From Tipula vernalis (Eukaryota; Arthropoda; Insecta; Diptera; Tipulidae): a stretch of DNA of 64,000 nt. Both the position numbers and the translations under genes were made by a program. This document shows, in pieces, positions 25,100 to 36,878 of this stretch (positions are counted from its first letter, which is position 1; each line of letters opens with the position of its first letter). The stretch lies in contig OY282560.1 in NCBI GenBank assembly GCA_958295665.1, positions 43,586,333 through 43,650,332 on the forward strand, written 5' to 3'. The notes below the pieces were generated by a model. It was not told where the DNA came from. It made no database searches and saw only the letters and a program-made list of their open reading frames with translations.

Positions 25100-25848
25100 T
25101 GTTAGAGTATAAGCTAGTTTACTTTGTTATATTATTATCTGAAAATAAACCACTGTTAGAGTAGGTTTATATCATACACACTTCCACCTATGATTAATGG
25201 GTTAATTAATCCTATCAACCAGACGTTACATGCTATTTCGTCCAAACCACCATATTCTGAAACACACCAACAGTAGTTGGCTAATCCCAAGAATGGTTAC
25301 GGTAGTGGGACGGTTGGCTCACACTCACACGTCGGGTGCGTAGACACATCGGTATTATTTCGTCGGAGACCGATGTGTTGTTCTCAGGTATTTCGTCGTA
25401 GACTGAGAAATCCTCTGTGATGCATCACCCGGGCACGTCGTTCTGATACGCAGCGATGTTGCGAGACCACACGTTACACATTCACAAGAATTCCACTATC
25501 TCACGGACCAAACGTCTACACCACCACCTCTGCATTATACACACAATACCATACACCATCATACACACATTACCCAGAATATAACATAACCCTACCTGAT
25601 TTGTATTTTATTATTTTTGTAACTAACGTAGTTACGTGCACAACACACTGTTCACTGTCACTTCACCACTGTAGTGTATTCTAAATTAAATATCTATAAC
25701 GGAGATTCCGACCATATTTATTACCTTATGTTACCCGATGAAAATAGACAAGGAGAAGAGAGAGCGAGTAAATAAAATTAGTTTACACAGATGTCTCTGT
25801 ATTCAATAAAAATATAATTTAATTCATTATTTCATTAATTACGTTACA
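25100..25848 (+). repeat. possible solo LTR (Copia-like?)
   Basis: Begins TGTTAGAGTATAAG (a second TGTTAGAGTA is at 25154) and ends ATTACGTTACA. A promoter/poly(A)-like segment (gaagagagagcgag, attcaataaaaa) lies near the right end. No flanking target duplication was found, so the call is tentative. Confidence 0.35.
25344..25409 (+). repeat. two consecutive stem-loops with similar loops
   Basis: Stem 1 pairs acacatcggt (25344) with accgatgtgt (25369). Stem 2 pairs ttctcag (25381) with ctgagaa (25403). Both loops contain atttcgtcg. They lie inside the possible LTR. Confidence 0.7.
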
Positions 25849-26657
25849 TTCATGAATTCAGATTTAAATTTGGTTAATTTTGTATCCAAAACATATTCTA
25901 AATGACGTAGAGCTGGGGTTGTGTCATCCTGGTCGCGCATACATTTGGCTGTTGATCGAGTTCCCGTCGGGTATACACACAAGTTTTACTTGCTGAGATC
26001 GTTGTTTGAATTCCGCGTCAGCTATAGGTATATTTCCGTCGGACACAAACACAGTTTTTTTTTCCAATCAAAACCCTTTTTATAGCTCCCAAAACAAGTT
26101 ATGACATAAGCCTGTCTTGATAAACTAGATAAATGATTATCTATTTATGTGTTAGTATCTTTCGTTTTTCGTTTTATACCTCTATTGTCGTTCTCATCTC
26201 CCGAGAAATATTTTTCACCGGTGTTGAGATTTGTAAATTAGGAATTCCCAAAACATATAATTCATAATTTGAGATAATCGAAAAACATTTGAGAGATCAG
26301 AAATGATCTGGCTATTATAAACTATTTTACCAAGTCATTAACTACAGTTGACCAGCAACTTGAACCACCGTCGCAAGGTGAAAAATCTTGATCGAACAAA
26401 AACAGCATAAAAGTAATATATTCACAATTTTTGTATGTACATAATATAATAATAAAATATGTATACATAATGTGTATTACATAATTGTAATATGCAGTCA
26501 TATTTTTGATAAAATGTTTAAAATTTCAAATCTGCGGTATTTTTACCGTTTGCGCTCTACTATACCGATTTTTGGTTCGTATCTTCGATATTTTAGAAAA
26601 TATAATTGTGATTTTAACAGAATATTACTCGTTAATGTTTACATAATAATAAATTAT

Positions 26658-26965
26658 TGCTGCGTTCCATTTATCGTGGCAAAGTACACACAAGTACTTC
26701 TGACTGCACGCAGCTACTCTTGCTAAATTTTATGAGTAGTTTGCTTTTCGAATTTGTGGCGACTTCGTTACCAGAATATTTAGTAAAATTATTAGTAAAA
26801 AATGGCTGATCAGTTTTCAAATTAATAATTAATTTTCCAACTTTCCATGTTGCACGTAAATTTTTTTAAATTAAATTTTATTTTCGCAACTATTTTTCTG
26901 CGTTCCATTTACCATCTACTCCCAAGTACTTATTTGTACTTTGCCACGTTAAATGGAACGCAGCA
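26658..26965. mobile_element. TIR MITE copy A with TAT duplication
   Basis: Ends TGCTGCGTTCCATTTA and inverse TAAATGGAACGCAGCA. The 308-bp body also holds an internal ctgcgttccatttacc. Flanks TAT/TAT fit a 3-bp target duplication. It is non-coding and closely similar to copy B at 27847. Confidence 0.9.
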
Positions 26966-27230
26966 TATATTCTGTGTTTAACCGGTTCGAATGCGATCGA
27001 TTATTCGCTTGAACTGCACCTAACTTTTAATTTAGATACATTTATCATCAAGTTTTGTTTAATTTTGTAGTCTACTTTACCGATGTGGTTCGAGTCTGCG
27101 ATATTCAAAATGTAATCCAATTTGTGGAATATGATTGGATTTTTAACCAATTCAGAAGCAATCAGTTGCTGAACTGTAACTTTTATTTTAATTTTTTTTT
27201 GCCAACAAGTTTATAATCGAATGTTTCTAA

Positions 27231-27642
27231 GGCTCGAATTTATAGTCGTTACTACAACTATAGGTACTGTTATAGTAACATTTTTCGTATTTATAATAAA
27301 TGTAACAACGCTTGTAGTGATCAAAATCCATCACTATAAACATTCCTACAAAATATCCGAAACACGAAAGTGAATTTGAAATTCGTATCAAATTTTAGAC
27401 ATGGGGTGTGATTATGTAAGTAAGCATTACGAGTTTCGAGTTACGAGAAATTGCGGATTATATGTAGACATTACGAGTTCTCGTAATTTTAGTACGGCAG
27501 ACAACTCGTAAAATTTATCAACATATTTCGAGTTCTCGAAACTCGTAATACGAGAGATACATAATTGCACCCATGATTTTGGAATGATTTTCGAAAATCG
27601 TTGCTGTAATAATAGCAATAGTTACGACTATAAATTCGGGCC
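27231..27642. mobile_element. PIF/Harbinger-like MITE with TAA duplication
   Basis: The left end GGCTCGAATTTATAGTCG and right end GACTATAAATTCGGGCC are inverted, flanked by TAA on each side (27228-27230 and 27643-27645). The interior has nested inverted repeats rich in cgagttacgag. It is non-coding, 412 bp. Confidence 0.8.
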
Positions 27643-27846
27643 TAACTCTTCAGTTGATTATAATTTGTATTGACAAAACTAAGTGGACACCGACACACAG
27701 ATTGCACTTTGAACCTCTTCAATTTTAATATTGACTAATATTGTGTCAAGCAAGCCTAATGAGATAATAAAACTGGATATCTTTTTTTTATATTACAATG
27801 CCAATTGCTAAAGCAAACGTGAACATTAACCCATTCACATGACAAT

Positions 27847-28155
27847 TGCTGCGTTCCATTTAATGTGGCAAAGTACACACAAGTACTTCTGACTGCACGC
27901 AGCTACTCTTGCTAAATTTTATGAGTAGTTTGCTTTTTGAATTTATGGCGACTTCGTTACAAGAATATTTAGTACAACTAATCGGTAAGAAATGGCTAAT
28001 CAGTTTTCAAATTAATAATTAATTTTCCAACTTTCCATGTTGTACGTAAATTTTTTTAAATTAATTTTTATTTTCGTAATTAATTTTCTGCGTTCCATTT
28101 ACCATCTACTCCCAAGTACTTATTTGTACTTTGCCACTTCAAATGGAACGCAGCA
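27847..28155. mobile_element. TIR MITE copy B with AAT duplication
   Basis: Same family and orientation as copy A (309 bp), flanked by AAT on both sides. It sits about 320 bp beyond the stop codon of the FPPS-like gene and may fall in or near its 3' UTR. Confidence 0.9.
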
Positions 28156-28473
28156 AATTTTATGTTCGACATAAATAGAAATATACAATTTATTTGTTTT
28201 AAACACATTTTATTTATCAAAAAAAAATATTTATAATCTATAAAAAATTTTTGTTTTAAACATAAATCGTACAATGATAATGGTTTTTTAAATAAACCAA
28301 ATATTTTTATTGCATATAGAAAATTGATAATATTCTTACCGAAATAAGCAGCACTTCGATAAATAAACGATAGTAGAAGTGTTATTTTTATATAAATTAA
28401 ACATTTCCATATCATTAGATTCTAAACCTAAATTATATTGAAAAGCACTTATAAATACAATAAATTTCTATTT

Positions 28474-31400
28474 TTAACAATCTCGTCGGTAAATTTTTTC
28501 CATTATTTTAAAGAATATATCGTGTGGCATGCCGCGCGATGTTTGCTGTATATGAGTTTTAATCATATTATATGATTCCTCCTCGTATATTGCGTATGTA
28601 TTTGGTAGACCTAGCTCTTCGTATAATTTTTTAATCGATGCAATTTTTTCCGGATCACTTTTTCCATAATTTTCACGCATAACAAGTTTTTGTGCTTCAT
28701 TTGCTCGTTGCATACAAACTACACTTAACCATGTACATTTACCATCTTGGATATCGGTACCAATTTTACCTGTAACATTGGGATCACCGAAACAATCTAG
28801 GAAATCATCTTGAATTTGGAAAAAGTTACCCATTTGGAGTAGAATTGTTTTTGCCTGTCGAAACACTTCTTGATCTGTGTATCTGTGGATAGATAGAAAA
28901 AAAAAACTGATTAGCCAAGATTACTTTTGGATTAGTATATTTTGTGTTTAATTTACCCAGCCATGTGCATCGCCAAAGAAACAGGTAAATAAAATGTATA
29001 GTATGCGGTTTTATTTAAAACAATAGCTTTATATCGTTCCATTGTGAATGCATCAACAGTTTTATTAGCTGTTTGTAAATCTAACGATTGACCAATTGTT
29101 GTAATGAACATTGTCTCATGGAATAGTTCCAATAATTTAACGTAATAGCTAGTATCACTAAAGTATTTTTTAAGTAGCACATATATGCCATTCTCAATCA
29201 TGAGTGCATCATTGATGGCCGTCATTTTAACATCGTCCAATTTATACCAACATGGTGAGCCACGTCGTGTTTCACTACCATCCATAATATCATCGGTGAT
29301 AAGAAGAGTTGATTGCAACTGGAAATAGATAAATAAAAACAAACTTTTATTTTGTTTCAATAACAAATCTCGTTGAGCTTTATAAATGACTAATAGCAGG
29401 TATATACTAATTAGCGCAGTAGCTTCTAACTGGGTCAAACGATTCATGACTCAGTAAACTGGTTTTTTTAATGCTCGGCATCGGCATCAAGTTAAATAAT
29501 TAGAGAAAAAAAAGAGTGTAAAATATTGAATTATGACAAGTAATTGATTACCCCCAAACGAGGTTAATAAAATTTTCGTTATCTCAAGATAATAAACTAA
29601 AAGCTATGCAAATAAAAAGCACCGCTTATCAGTTAGTTGTAAATTTTATCGCAACTGTTTTGATTTGATATGCGCGCGTTCTTGTTATCAGGTAGTTAGA
29701 GAGAGAGGTTTAAAAATAGGATTATCAAATTGTATCAAAGAATCCATAATTACATTTTTATTGTGTAAATTTAGCACACAAATAAGTATTGTGTTTATTG
29801 CGGAATGTTCGACGCAATATTTTTAATCAGTTTGCTTTATTAACATTTGGAAAAGGTGAACATTTTATCACGGTTAGTAAACATGGTAAAAGAATTAAAC
29901 GATGACGATGTTTGGTGTCGTAAATTGATAATTGCAATTGATACGAAATAATGAATTTATTTCTCCCCGGAACGAACTTATAATAAAATAAAATAAATTA
30001 CCCGGGGAAGGGTAATGAAACATAAAACCAAATAAATTACAATTCAAACAAACCTATCGCGCTTACGATCGAAAAATTTAAAAACCTTGTTGCTTAATAT
30101 AAACATAATTTTCTTATCAACATCGCAAGCTTATTTCAAAACGTTGTCGCTAGGTAATTTTAAAAGAAAAAACATTGCATGATATTAATTTGTAAGATAA
30201 TCTGACAATCTATATTTAGGCAAATAAACGTTTCTTAAACAATTACGATAAATTTCGACGCATAAAAAAATCCAAAATGAAAATATTTACATTTTCAATT
30301 CTAAATATTTACATGATAGACGAGTGCGACCTCGAAAACACAATTTTATCGCAGAATAAACTAAGTACGCAAAACTCGAACGATTTTTGTCCGAGTTCAA
30401 ATCTCTCAATAGAAGTTCATGCGAATCTATAACAAAGGCGATAATTTTTGCTGTTTAGTTATTATTCAAACTGCATAATGTCAAATATAAAAGTCGTAAA
30501 GGTCGAATTCATTATTATTATTATTATTATTGTAGTGAAATTATGAACGTCGCTTTATCAAAGTAATAAACATTTACCATTTCAACACACCATCCTAAAT
30601 ACTGGGCCAGTTGTAAATTATCGGGTGTAATAATTTCCGGTTTCGCTAATGTTTTAAACGCTAATACTGTGGCCAGGCCACGATTACGTTTGCCGCGTGG
30701 TACATTATATTGCAATGATTTTGCAAACCATTTTGCTGCATCTTTGGAATCGTATTTTTTTGCTTTTTCGGTAAGTTCGCGCACTAAATCAGGAAATACC
30801 GACATAAACTCCAGACTTTCACTTTTTGATACGGCTGTGTAGTTGGCGGCAATTGGTACTGAATGATTTAATGTTGATAGAGTCCTGAAAATAAAACAAA
30901 TAAAACAAAATATTAAATTTTTCATCAAATTCTTGATCGTTTTTATTTAATCACCCATTTTAGATGACGCATTTCGAGGTTATCAAATTGTTGGTTCAGT
31001 TGGAGAGCACATAATAATTTAAATTGAAAATAATATTTTTAACTGAAATAACCTGGAACGGGCTTGTCTTCAATGTGTACTGATCAAAATAGACAAGGTT
31101 TACAATGTAGTATGGTTCCATGAGCAACTTGAGATCTTAATAGTTTTCGAAGGGTCAATAGAATTAAAAAAATTCATTGGTTCTCGATTAATTGACCCAA
31201 ATTAACAAGTTTCTATGCTGTCTATGACAATAAGACTAATAACCTCGCTATAATACAAAAACAAAATACCTGATCATGAACTAAACACATGATATTTTAT
31301 GCGTGTATAATCGCGAATCAGTTTTGTTGTTAAGTGTATTATACCAGTGATCAATCATTTGATCGCGGCAACAAAAAACTAAAACAATTGCATATAATAA

Positions 31401-33907
31401 GTAAGGCTAATTTATGGTTTTGTTCGTTTTTATTACGGTTAATAAAAACCACAAGCGATTAACTGTATTGTTATATTCTATAAGGAAAGGCTATAAAAAA
31501 TATAATTATCTATCTATCGGTGGTGTTATCATAGATTCTTTGATTATATAAAATAATTACGAAACATTTTGTGTCACACGCCATGTATTTTACTGACGAT
31601 CATGATCACTTTTTGAGCACGTGGGCCTGCAGTCTGCAGCGATCATGGTTACCTTTCATGATACACAAAAAAAAATATGGCGAAACTTGTTTTTTACATT
31701 ATGTGTTACGGACAATGGTTTGATGTGTGGTCAATACGATCACGATCGATTTTAAAATCAAACAAATCGCATCAGTTTTCTTCTAAATAAAGAAGTCAAG
31801 ATTTTTAAATAACAAACACACCTTAAGAATTTACTCTGCGCGATCAGCCTTGAATTCGATTAAACTGTGAATACTTAAAATGAAATGCGCGTTTTATGCA
31901 AATACCACATTTTTTTATCACAATAGCAATAATAGTTAAATGTGTTCTGTGGTATAGTTTATTTTATACCCCCCCATCATCCAACAAACATCATACGTAC
32001 ATGTGGCGTGTGTAAGCGAATAACTTGATATTAAAACGTGATTTTTTGTTTTTGTTTGATGTTGCAACTTAATACAAGCTTCATATAACGTCGTCTTTCT
32101 AGAAAAATTTTCCATTCAATTTTTCCATCATCCACAGCAAAGTTTTGCGTTAATAACAAATAAACTTTCAATTTTTAACAATTTTTTTGTTATATAAAAT
32201 AAGCTACACACTACTTTTCTAATCAAAAAATCTAATGCCAAGGGTGGTATTACCCCATTCCATACCGGAAAGGTTAATAACACTTGACTTAAGTTTGTAC
32301 CGTTTATAATCAACTAATTTTGAAAATTTAATAATTGGTAATAAAACGAAGCAAAACTTGTGCGTTTAAAAATTTAAACTATCGTTTTCAATTATCTATA
32401 AATAGTGTACGCACAAAATAATATGACGTTAGTTTTTGTTTATATCGCAATTATTATTATAATCACAATGTTACGTTATAAGGAAGTTTACCGACTTAAT
32501 GAAGTGGATATTCCAGTTTTTTTTACAAGAATTACAAGTTCATATATTTAAATTGTGCGATTTTAGTCACTTTACTTGTGGATTCCAATTTTGAATGTGG
32601 CAAAGGCACAGTCACGAGTCATACTCTAAAAATCATCTGCCATCCATCAAACTATGTGGAAAGGGTATATTTTCACCATGACAGTGTTTAATTGATTTAA
32701 TTTACTTAATATTCCGATAACTCAGACATTATGACAACTTTAGTAGACCAAACTAAAGTCTCGAGGTTGTAATACCCAAACAGAAATTCGTCATTGGAAT
32801 CATTGATATTGAGGTAGATCAAGAAACATGAATTTTTGATCAAAGCTTAATAATTGACTTGGAATTAGATGAATGATCACTGTTAATATTTAAATCATCT
32901 GTTTGACCGATGATAAACAAAAACTATTTTTGGATATTGTCTCATTTAAGATGGTTATAACACCTTGTTATTTTCTATTGCACTTTGATCTGTACAGAAA
33001 ACAACCGAAGAAATAAATGTGTGTACATAACACATAATGTTATTGTCTAATTAATTTTTTACCTCCTTAATTCTGCATACAGACAACAATGCGTGTTCTA
33101 GACATTACGAACACCGCCTAGATTCCCACCCTAGTATTACCACAAACTCATACTACTTTAGCATAGTAAGAAATTGATCACAAGAACAAGACCCAAAGGT
33201 CAAGATTAGTACGAAAGTTGATCATTGCTTAATGTGGCAAGATAATTAATGTCCTATAGGTAATAAAATTGAGATATACAATTTTAAAGCTTTTTAAAGC
33301 TAAAATAGAATATTTCTACAAAAATATCAGCGACTATTAGCCAAGTCTAACAGCGTAAAATTTCCTATAAGAAATTTCAAAAAAATGTTGAGCGATTTCA
33401 CGCTAGATTACCAAACCGAAACCATTCACTTTTCTATCATGCACATAGAACATGTTACTTACAACAAGACAAAAATTTAGGTCAAAAAACTGAAAAAATT
33501 GTCCGTGTAAAATTCTACTTACTCTTCTAACCAAAATGAGTACCGCGAAAACTATGAGGATTTAATCACGTAACCTCTCCTCGCGATAAAAAAACATTTT
33601 TTGCAAATTTACAAAAAAATCATAAAAATCAATGAACTTACCTTGAGGTCTTCTTCTTTAGTATACTACTGTAGTGATTCTTCTTCGATTGATCTGGTTT
33701 GGCGATCGTTGATGATGTTTTCGTTAGATAATCAGAATTTTGAACTTCACTACTTTTTGAGATGAACCGCGACGAAGAAAGTAGTACACCGCTTGTTGTT
33801 GCTGCTGCAACACCAGTGGCGGCACAACCAATATTTTCACTACTACGAGCGAGCAATGTTTTTGTTACATTTTGAAGTAGCGGATTTTTAGCAAAAGACG
33901 ACAACAT
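28474..33907 (-). CDS. farnesyl diphosphate synthase-like, four exons, mitochondrial-type leader
   Basis: Minus-strand model: 33907-33642, 30884-30578, 29318-28957, 28882-28474; 1344 nt, 447 residues, phases agree. Exon 1 (about 88 residues) is rich in S, A, K and R with few acidic residues, like a mitochondrial targeting leader. The catalytic part starts near LEFMSVFPDLVREL. The Asp-rich motifs DDIMD (200-204) and DDFLD (337-341) are intact, as are GKRNRGL, ETRRGSPCW, KTAYYTFYLPV and GTDIQDGKC. The family condenses IPP with DMAPP/GPP to FPP, feeding sterol-like, quinone, dolichol and juvenile hormone synthesis. Residues at -5 and -4 before the first motif are T195 and L196, where FPP synthases normally have aromatics. 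Intron 1 is 2.76 kb. It could make longer prenyl diphosphates or be a diverged paralogue; it looks intact. Confidence 0.92.
30509..30533. repeat. (ATT)n microsatellite in FPPS intron 2
   Basis: Short run of ATT units just beyond the donor of exon 2 (minus strand). Confidence 0.85.
30885..33641 (-). other. FPPS-like gene intron 1
   Basis: AT-rich, no nested gene or recognisable transposon seen. It separates the leader exon from the catalytic exons, so an alternative start giving a cytosolic form without the leader is possible, but no clear in-frame ATG exon was found. Confidence 0.6.
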
Positions 33908-34584
33908 GTTTTTTTTTTATTAATTTTTCGATTATTATTACAATAAAACTGCGCGAATAAATTATTTAGTGAACGGAAAGTTTATTGAATTTCTTTTTTT
34001 TTTAATGTAAATATTTTATTGTATACATACAGACCAAAATAAAAAAAAAACAACAAAACGAAAACTATGTAGTTATTTGGATTTTTTTTTTTAATTTATA
34101 ATATTACGTCACAATAATTTTTCATTCTTTTAATATTTTCTTCTCGAACAATTTACTAGATAGTTTTTATTTTAACACATTTAAGAAATTTGATTGTGAA
34201 GAATTTATTAAATTACACTATAATTTATTAAATAAACACACTTTACTTGTAATTTTGTATAAATGAACTTTTTATAATATTATGCCACTTGGCAAATCAC
34301 AACAGTTATATTGAATTGAGGTTTGTCTATCGACTGATAAAAGTTTTATAATAAATGGCCCCTTTTGTACAAACGAATACACTTGCAATATGTTACTGTA
34401 TTTTTCTTGTGTATATTCTTATAGGAAAATAAACAAAACCATACACAAAAGCGAAGACGGAATAAAAACAAAAACAACATGCTGAAATTTTTCCAATTTT
34501 ATGTAAATAATTTGTGCATTTCATCGTCAATGAACATGAAAGTGTTTTTAATCTGTTGAAGCTGCGTACTTGCTATATACATTT
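33908..34584. other. FPPS-like gene upstream region
   Basis: The 5' flank and presumed promoter of the minus-strand gene. It is AT-rich with T/A runs; no clear core promoter motif. Confidence 0.4.
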
Positions 34585-34724
34585 CTAGTGAAAAAATGTA
34601 CACCACGAAGTTAGCTGTATGAGTTAAATTATTTCCAACTAGAACAAAAAGTTCACCAGCGTAACCAATTTTAACTAAAAATTATACTATTTTGCTAACT
34701 TCGTGGTGTACATTTTTTCACCAG
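34585..34724. repeat. 140-bp element with 31-bp inverted ends
   Basis: The arms 34585-34615 and 34694-34724 (inner part gtgaaaaaatgtacaccacg) match at 30 of 31 positions around 78 bp. No target duplication could be recognised. Confidence 0.85.
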
Positions 34725-35539
34725 AATTGGAGCATGTACTTTAATATTGGTGCACGAATTTTTCTTTAATTTTGTTGTTGTTTTTTAACTCTGCTCTACA
34801 AATTATTTGTGTCGAGTCGAGTTTAACTCGACTCCGTAAATAGCAGGGTTTCGAACCGAAGCCGAATCCGAACCTCGAACCCGCTCCGGTTCAAATATTT
34901 TTAGTAATTTTTTCGAACCCGAACCTGAACCTGAACCCAACATTTCGCGGGTTCGATTCAACCGGGTTCCGGCTTGACAAAAAAAAAATCGCATGTCACA
35001 TATATTATTATTATCATAATCCAACAATTTAGACAGATAACTTTGAACTAAACGTATAGCAGGAGTTTACTGTTTATGAATCTGTGGCGTAATGATTTTT
35101 GTTGAATGGTTTGTTCGCGCCAAAATATCTACAAAATTATAGAAGCTCAAGTAATTATGGAAGAGTGAAAACTGCTGGTTCTCGGTGTGCCTGGGAAATA
35201 AATGTTTTTCTGGGAGTTTTTGTTTTTATGTATAAAAATTGGAAAAAAATAAAATATTTTAGTCAGTTACAAAAAGAAAAAGAAACAGTTCACATGCTTG
35301 AGGGGCATAAATAACACCATCGCGGTCTACATATAGTATAGGCCACAGAATAGCCTTTGTTGTGCATTTTCTTTGCGGAAATAAAGCCAGCAACATTGAA
35401 CGCAGACAACGGCATCAAATTTTAAATAAAGGACAAACAAGCATCAACCCCAGCAATACCAAGTGAAGACACTGGAACCTCAGTTGCGGCCCTAGTTTTA
35501 GTCGTGATCAAACATTTTGGTTTTAAATTGTATTCCAAC

Positions 35540-35891
35540 CTGAGGACATAGCTCCCACCACAGAGGTAGGCGCTCAGGGAGGAATACAGAACGGTTTCTT
35601 AAGACCAGAGAACCCAGGCATACCAAGGAAAAATCGTAAGTAAACGCCTTTACCTATTTTCTTGGGCTTCCTTTTTGTTTTTTTTCAAAATTAATAAAAA
35701 AAACAAACAAAAATATTTCGGCATTTTATTTCTATATAAAATTTTGCAAAACAATTTCAGTTTTTCGATTCACTATGGGCAAACCATTCACCAGGGGGTC
35801 AGTACAAATTTTTCACTTTTATCTTTATGTTGCGTGCCAAATCTTTTATTTTAATCTGAGGACATAGCTCCCACCAGCGGTAGGTGCTCAG
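35540..35891 (+). repeat. duplicated hairpin motif in the gypsy leader
   Basis: The pattern ctgaggacatagctcccacc, then ggtaggygctcag, occurs at 35540-35577 and again at 35856-35891, each able to pair ctgag with ctcag. Confidence 0.8.
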
Positions 35892-36149
35892 ATTGGAATA
35901 AAGTAAACAACCCATTTCGGTAAGCGGTATATTTTTTTTTGTTTTTTTTTTTTGAGTACTAAGAACCATAAGTGAATAAATTAAGTGAGTAAACATCAGG
36001 TCAGACGATGCGGAGAGTACTCCTCCTGAGATGAATACGTCTGAGGATTCACCTCCAGCAGTAACATGGACGGCTGACCAACTACAACAGTAGCCGCCGT
36101 AATACCACACAACCAGATAGGACACATCACTTTTAAGCCGCCACAAGTT

Positions 36150-36766
36150 TTGTACACGCAAAATCCAGCCGTATGGTTTAACATACCGGAGCAAACTTTT
36201 GAGCTATCGGGAATAAAAGCTGAAAAGACCAGATATAGCCACGCCGTCGCAGCTTTGGATTCAAGGCACCACAAGACATTTTCAGGCCTCATCTTACGAG
36301 ATAAAGGAACAAATCCTTACACCATTTTTAAAATAAAGTTATAAGGACATTAGGCGAATCCGAAAGGTCAAAATTAAATAACTTGTTGCATGGGCTTACT
36401 TTGGAGGATCAGAAGCCATCACAGCTATTGAACAAGTTCCGTCTCAACGCTGGAGCAGCTTTTGACGAGGGAACACTCAGGCAGTTGTGGATGAAGAGAC
36501 TTCCACCCCAAGTACAGCTCATACTAACTACATTCGAAAACGACATTGAGTTAAATACACTGGCAACGCGAGCAGACAATCTGGTGGAAACGCTTATCCA
36601 ATCGAACACCTCCCAGATCAACAAAATTTCGACATACACTGTGCCAACAAATTTAAACGCGAAAACTTCCTCCGGCACTGAAAAAACAGAAACTGACAAA
36701 AGAATAGATAAGGAATTTGGAACTATGTGTCGCGTTCAAAAATACACGGTCTCGTTCAAACAGTAA
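36150..36766 (+). pseudogene. gypsy gag remnant
   Basis: A capsid-like reading crosses frames: FELSGIKAEKTRYSHAVAAL, then LTLEDQKPSQLLNKFR, LRQLWMKRLPPQVQLIL and LATRADNLVETL. Stops lie between the fragments. Confidence 0.8.
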
Positions 36767-36878
36767 TTCAGGTTATAGTCAGAAACAACGGTCTCGTTCG
36801 GTTTCGCGAAATAAAATTAATCCCAAATTTGATCAATGTTACTAACTACCATTATAAGTATGGTAGTGATGCAAGAAA

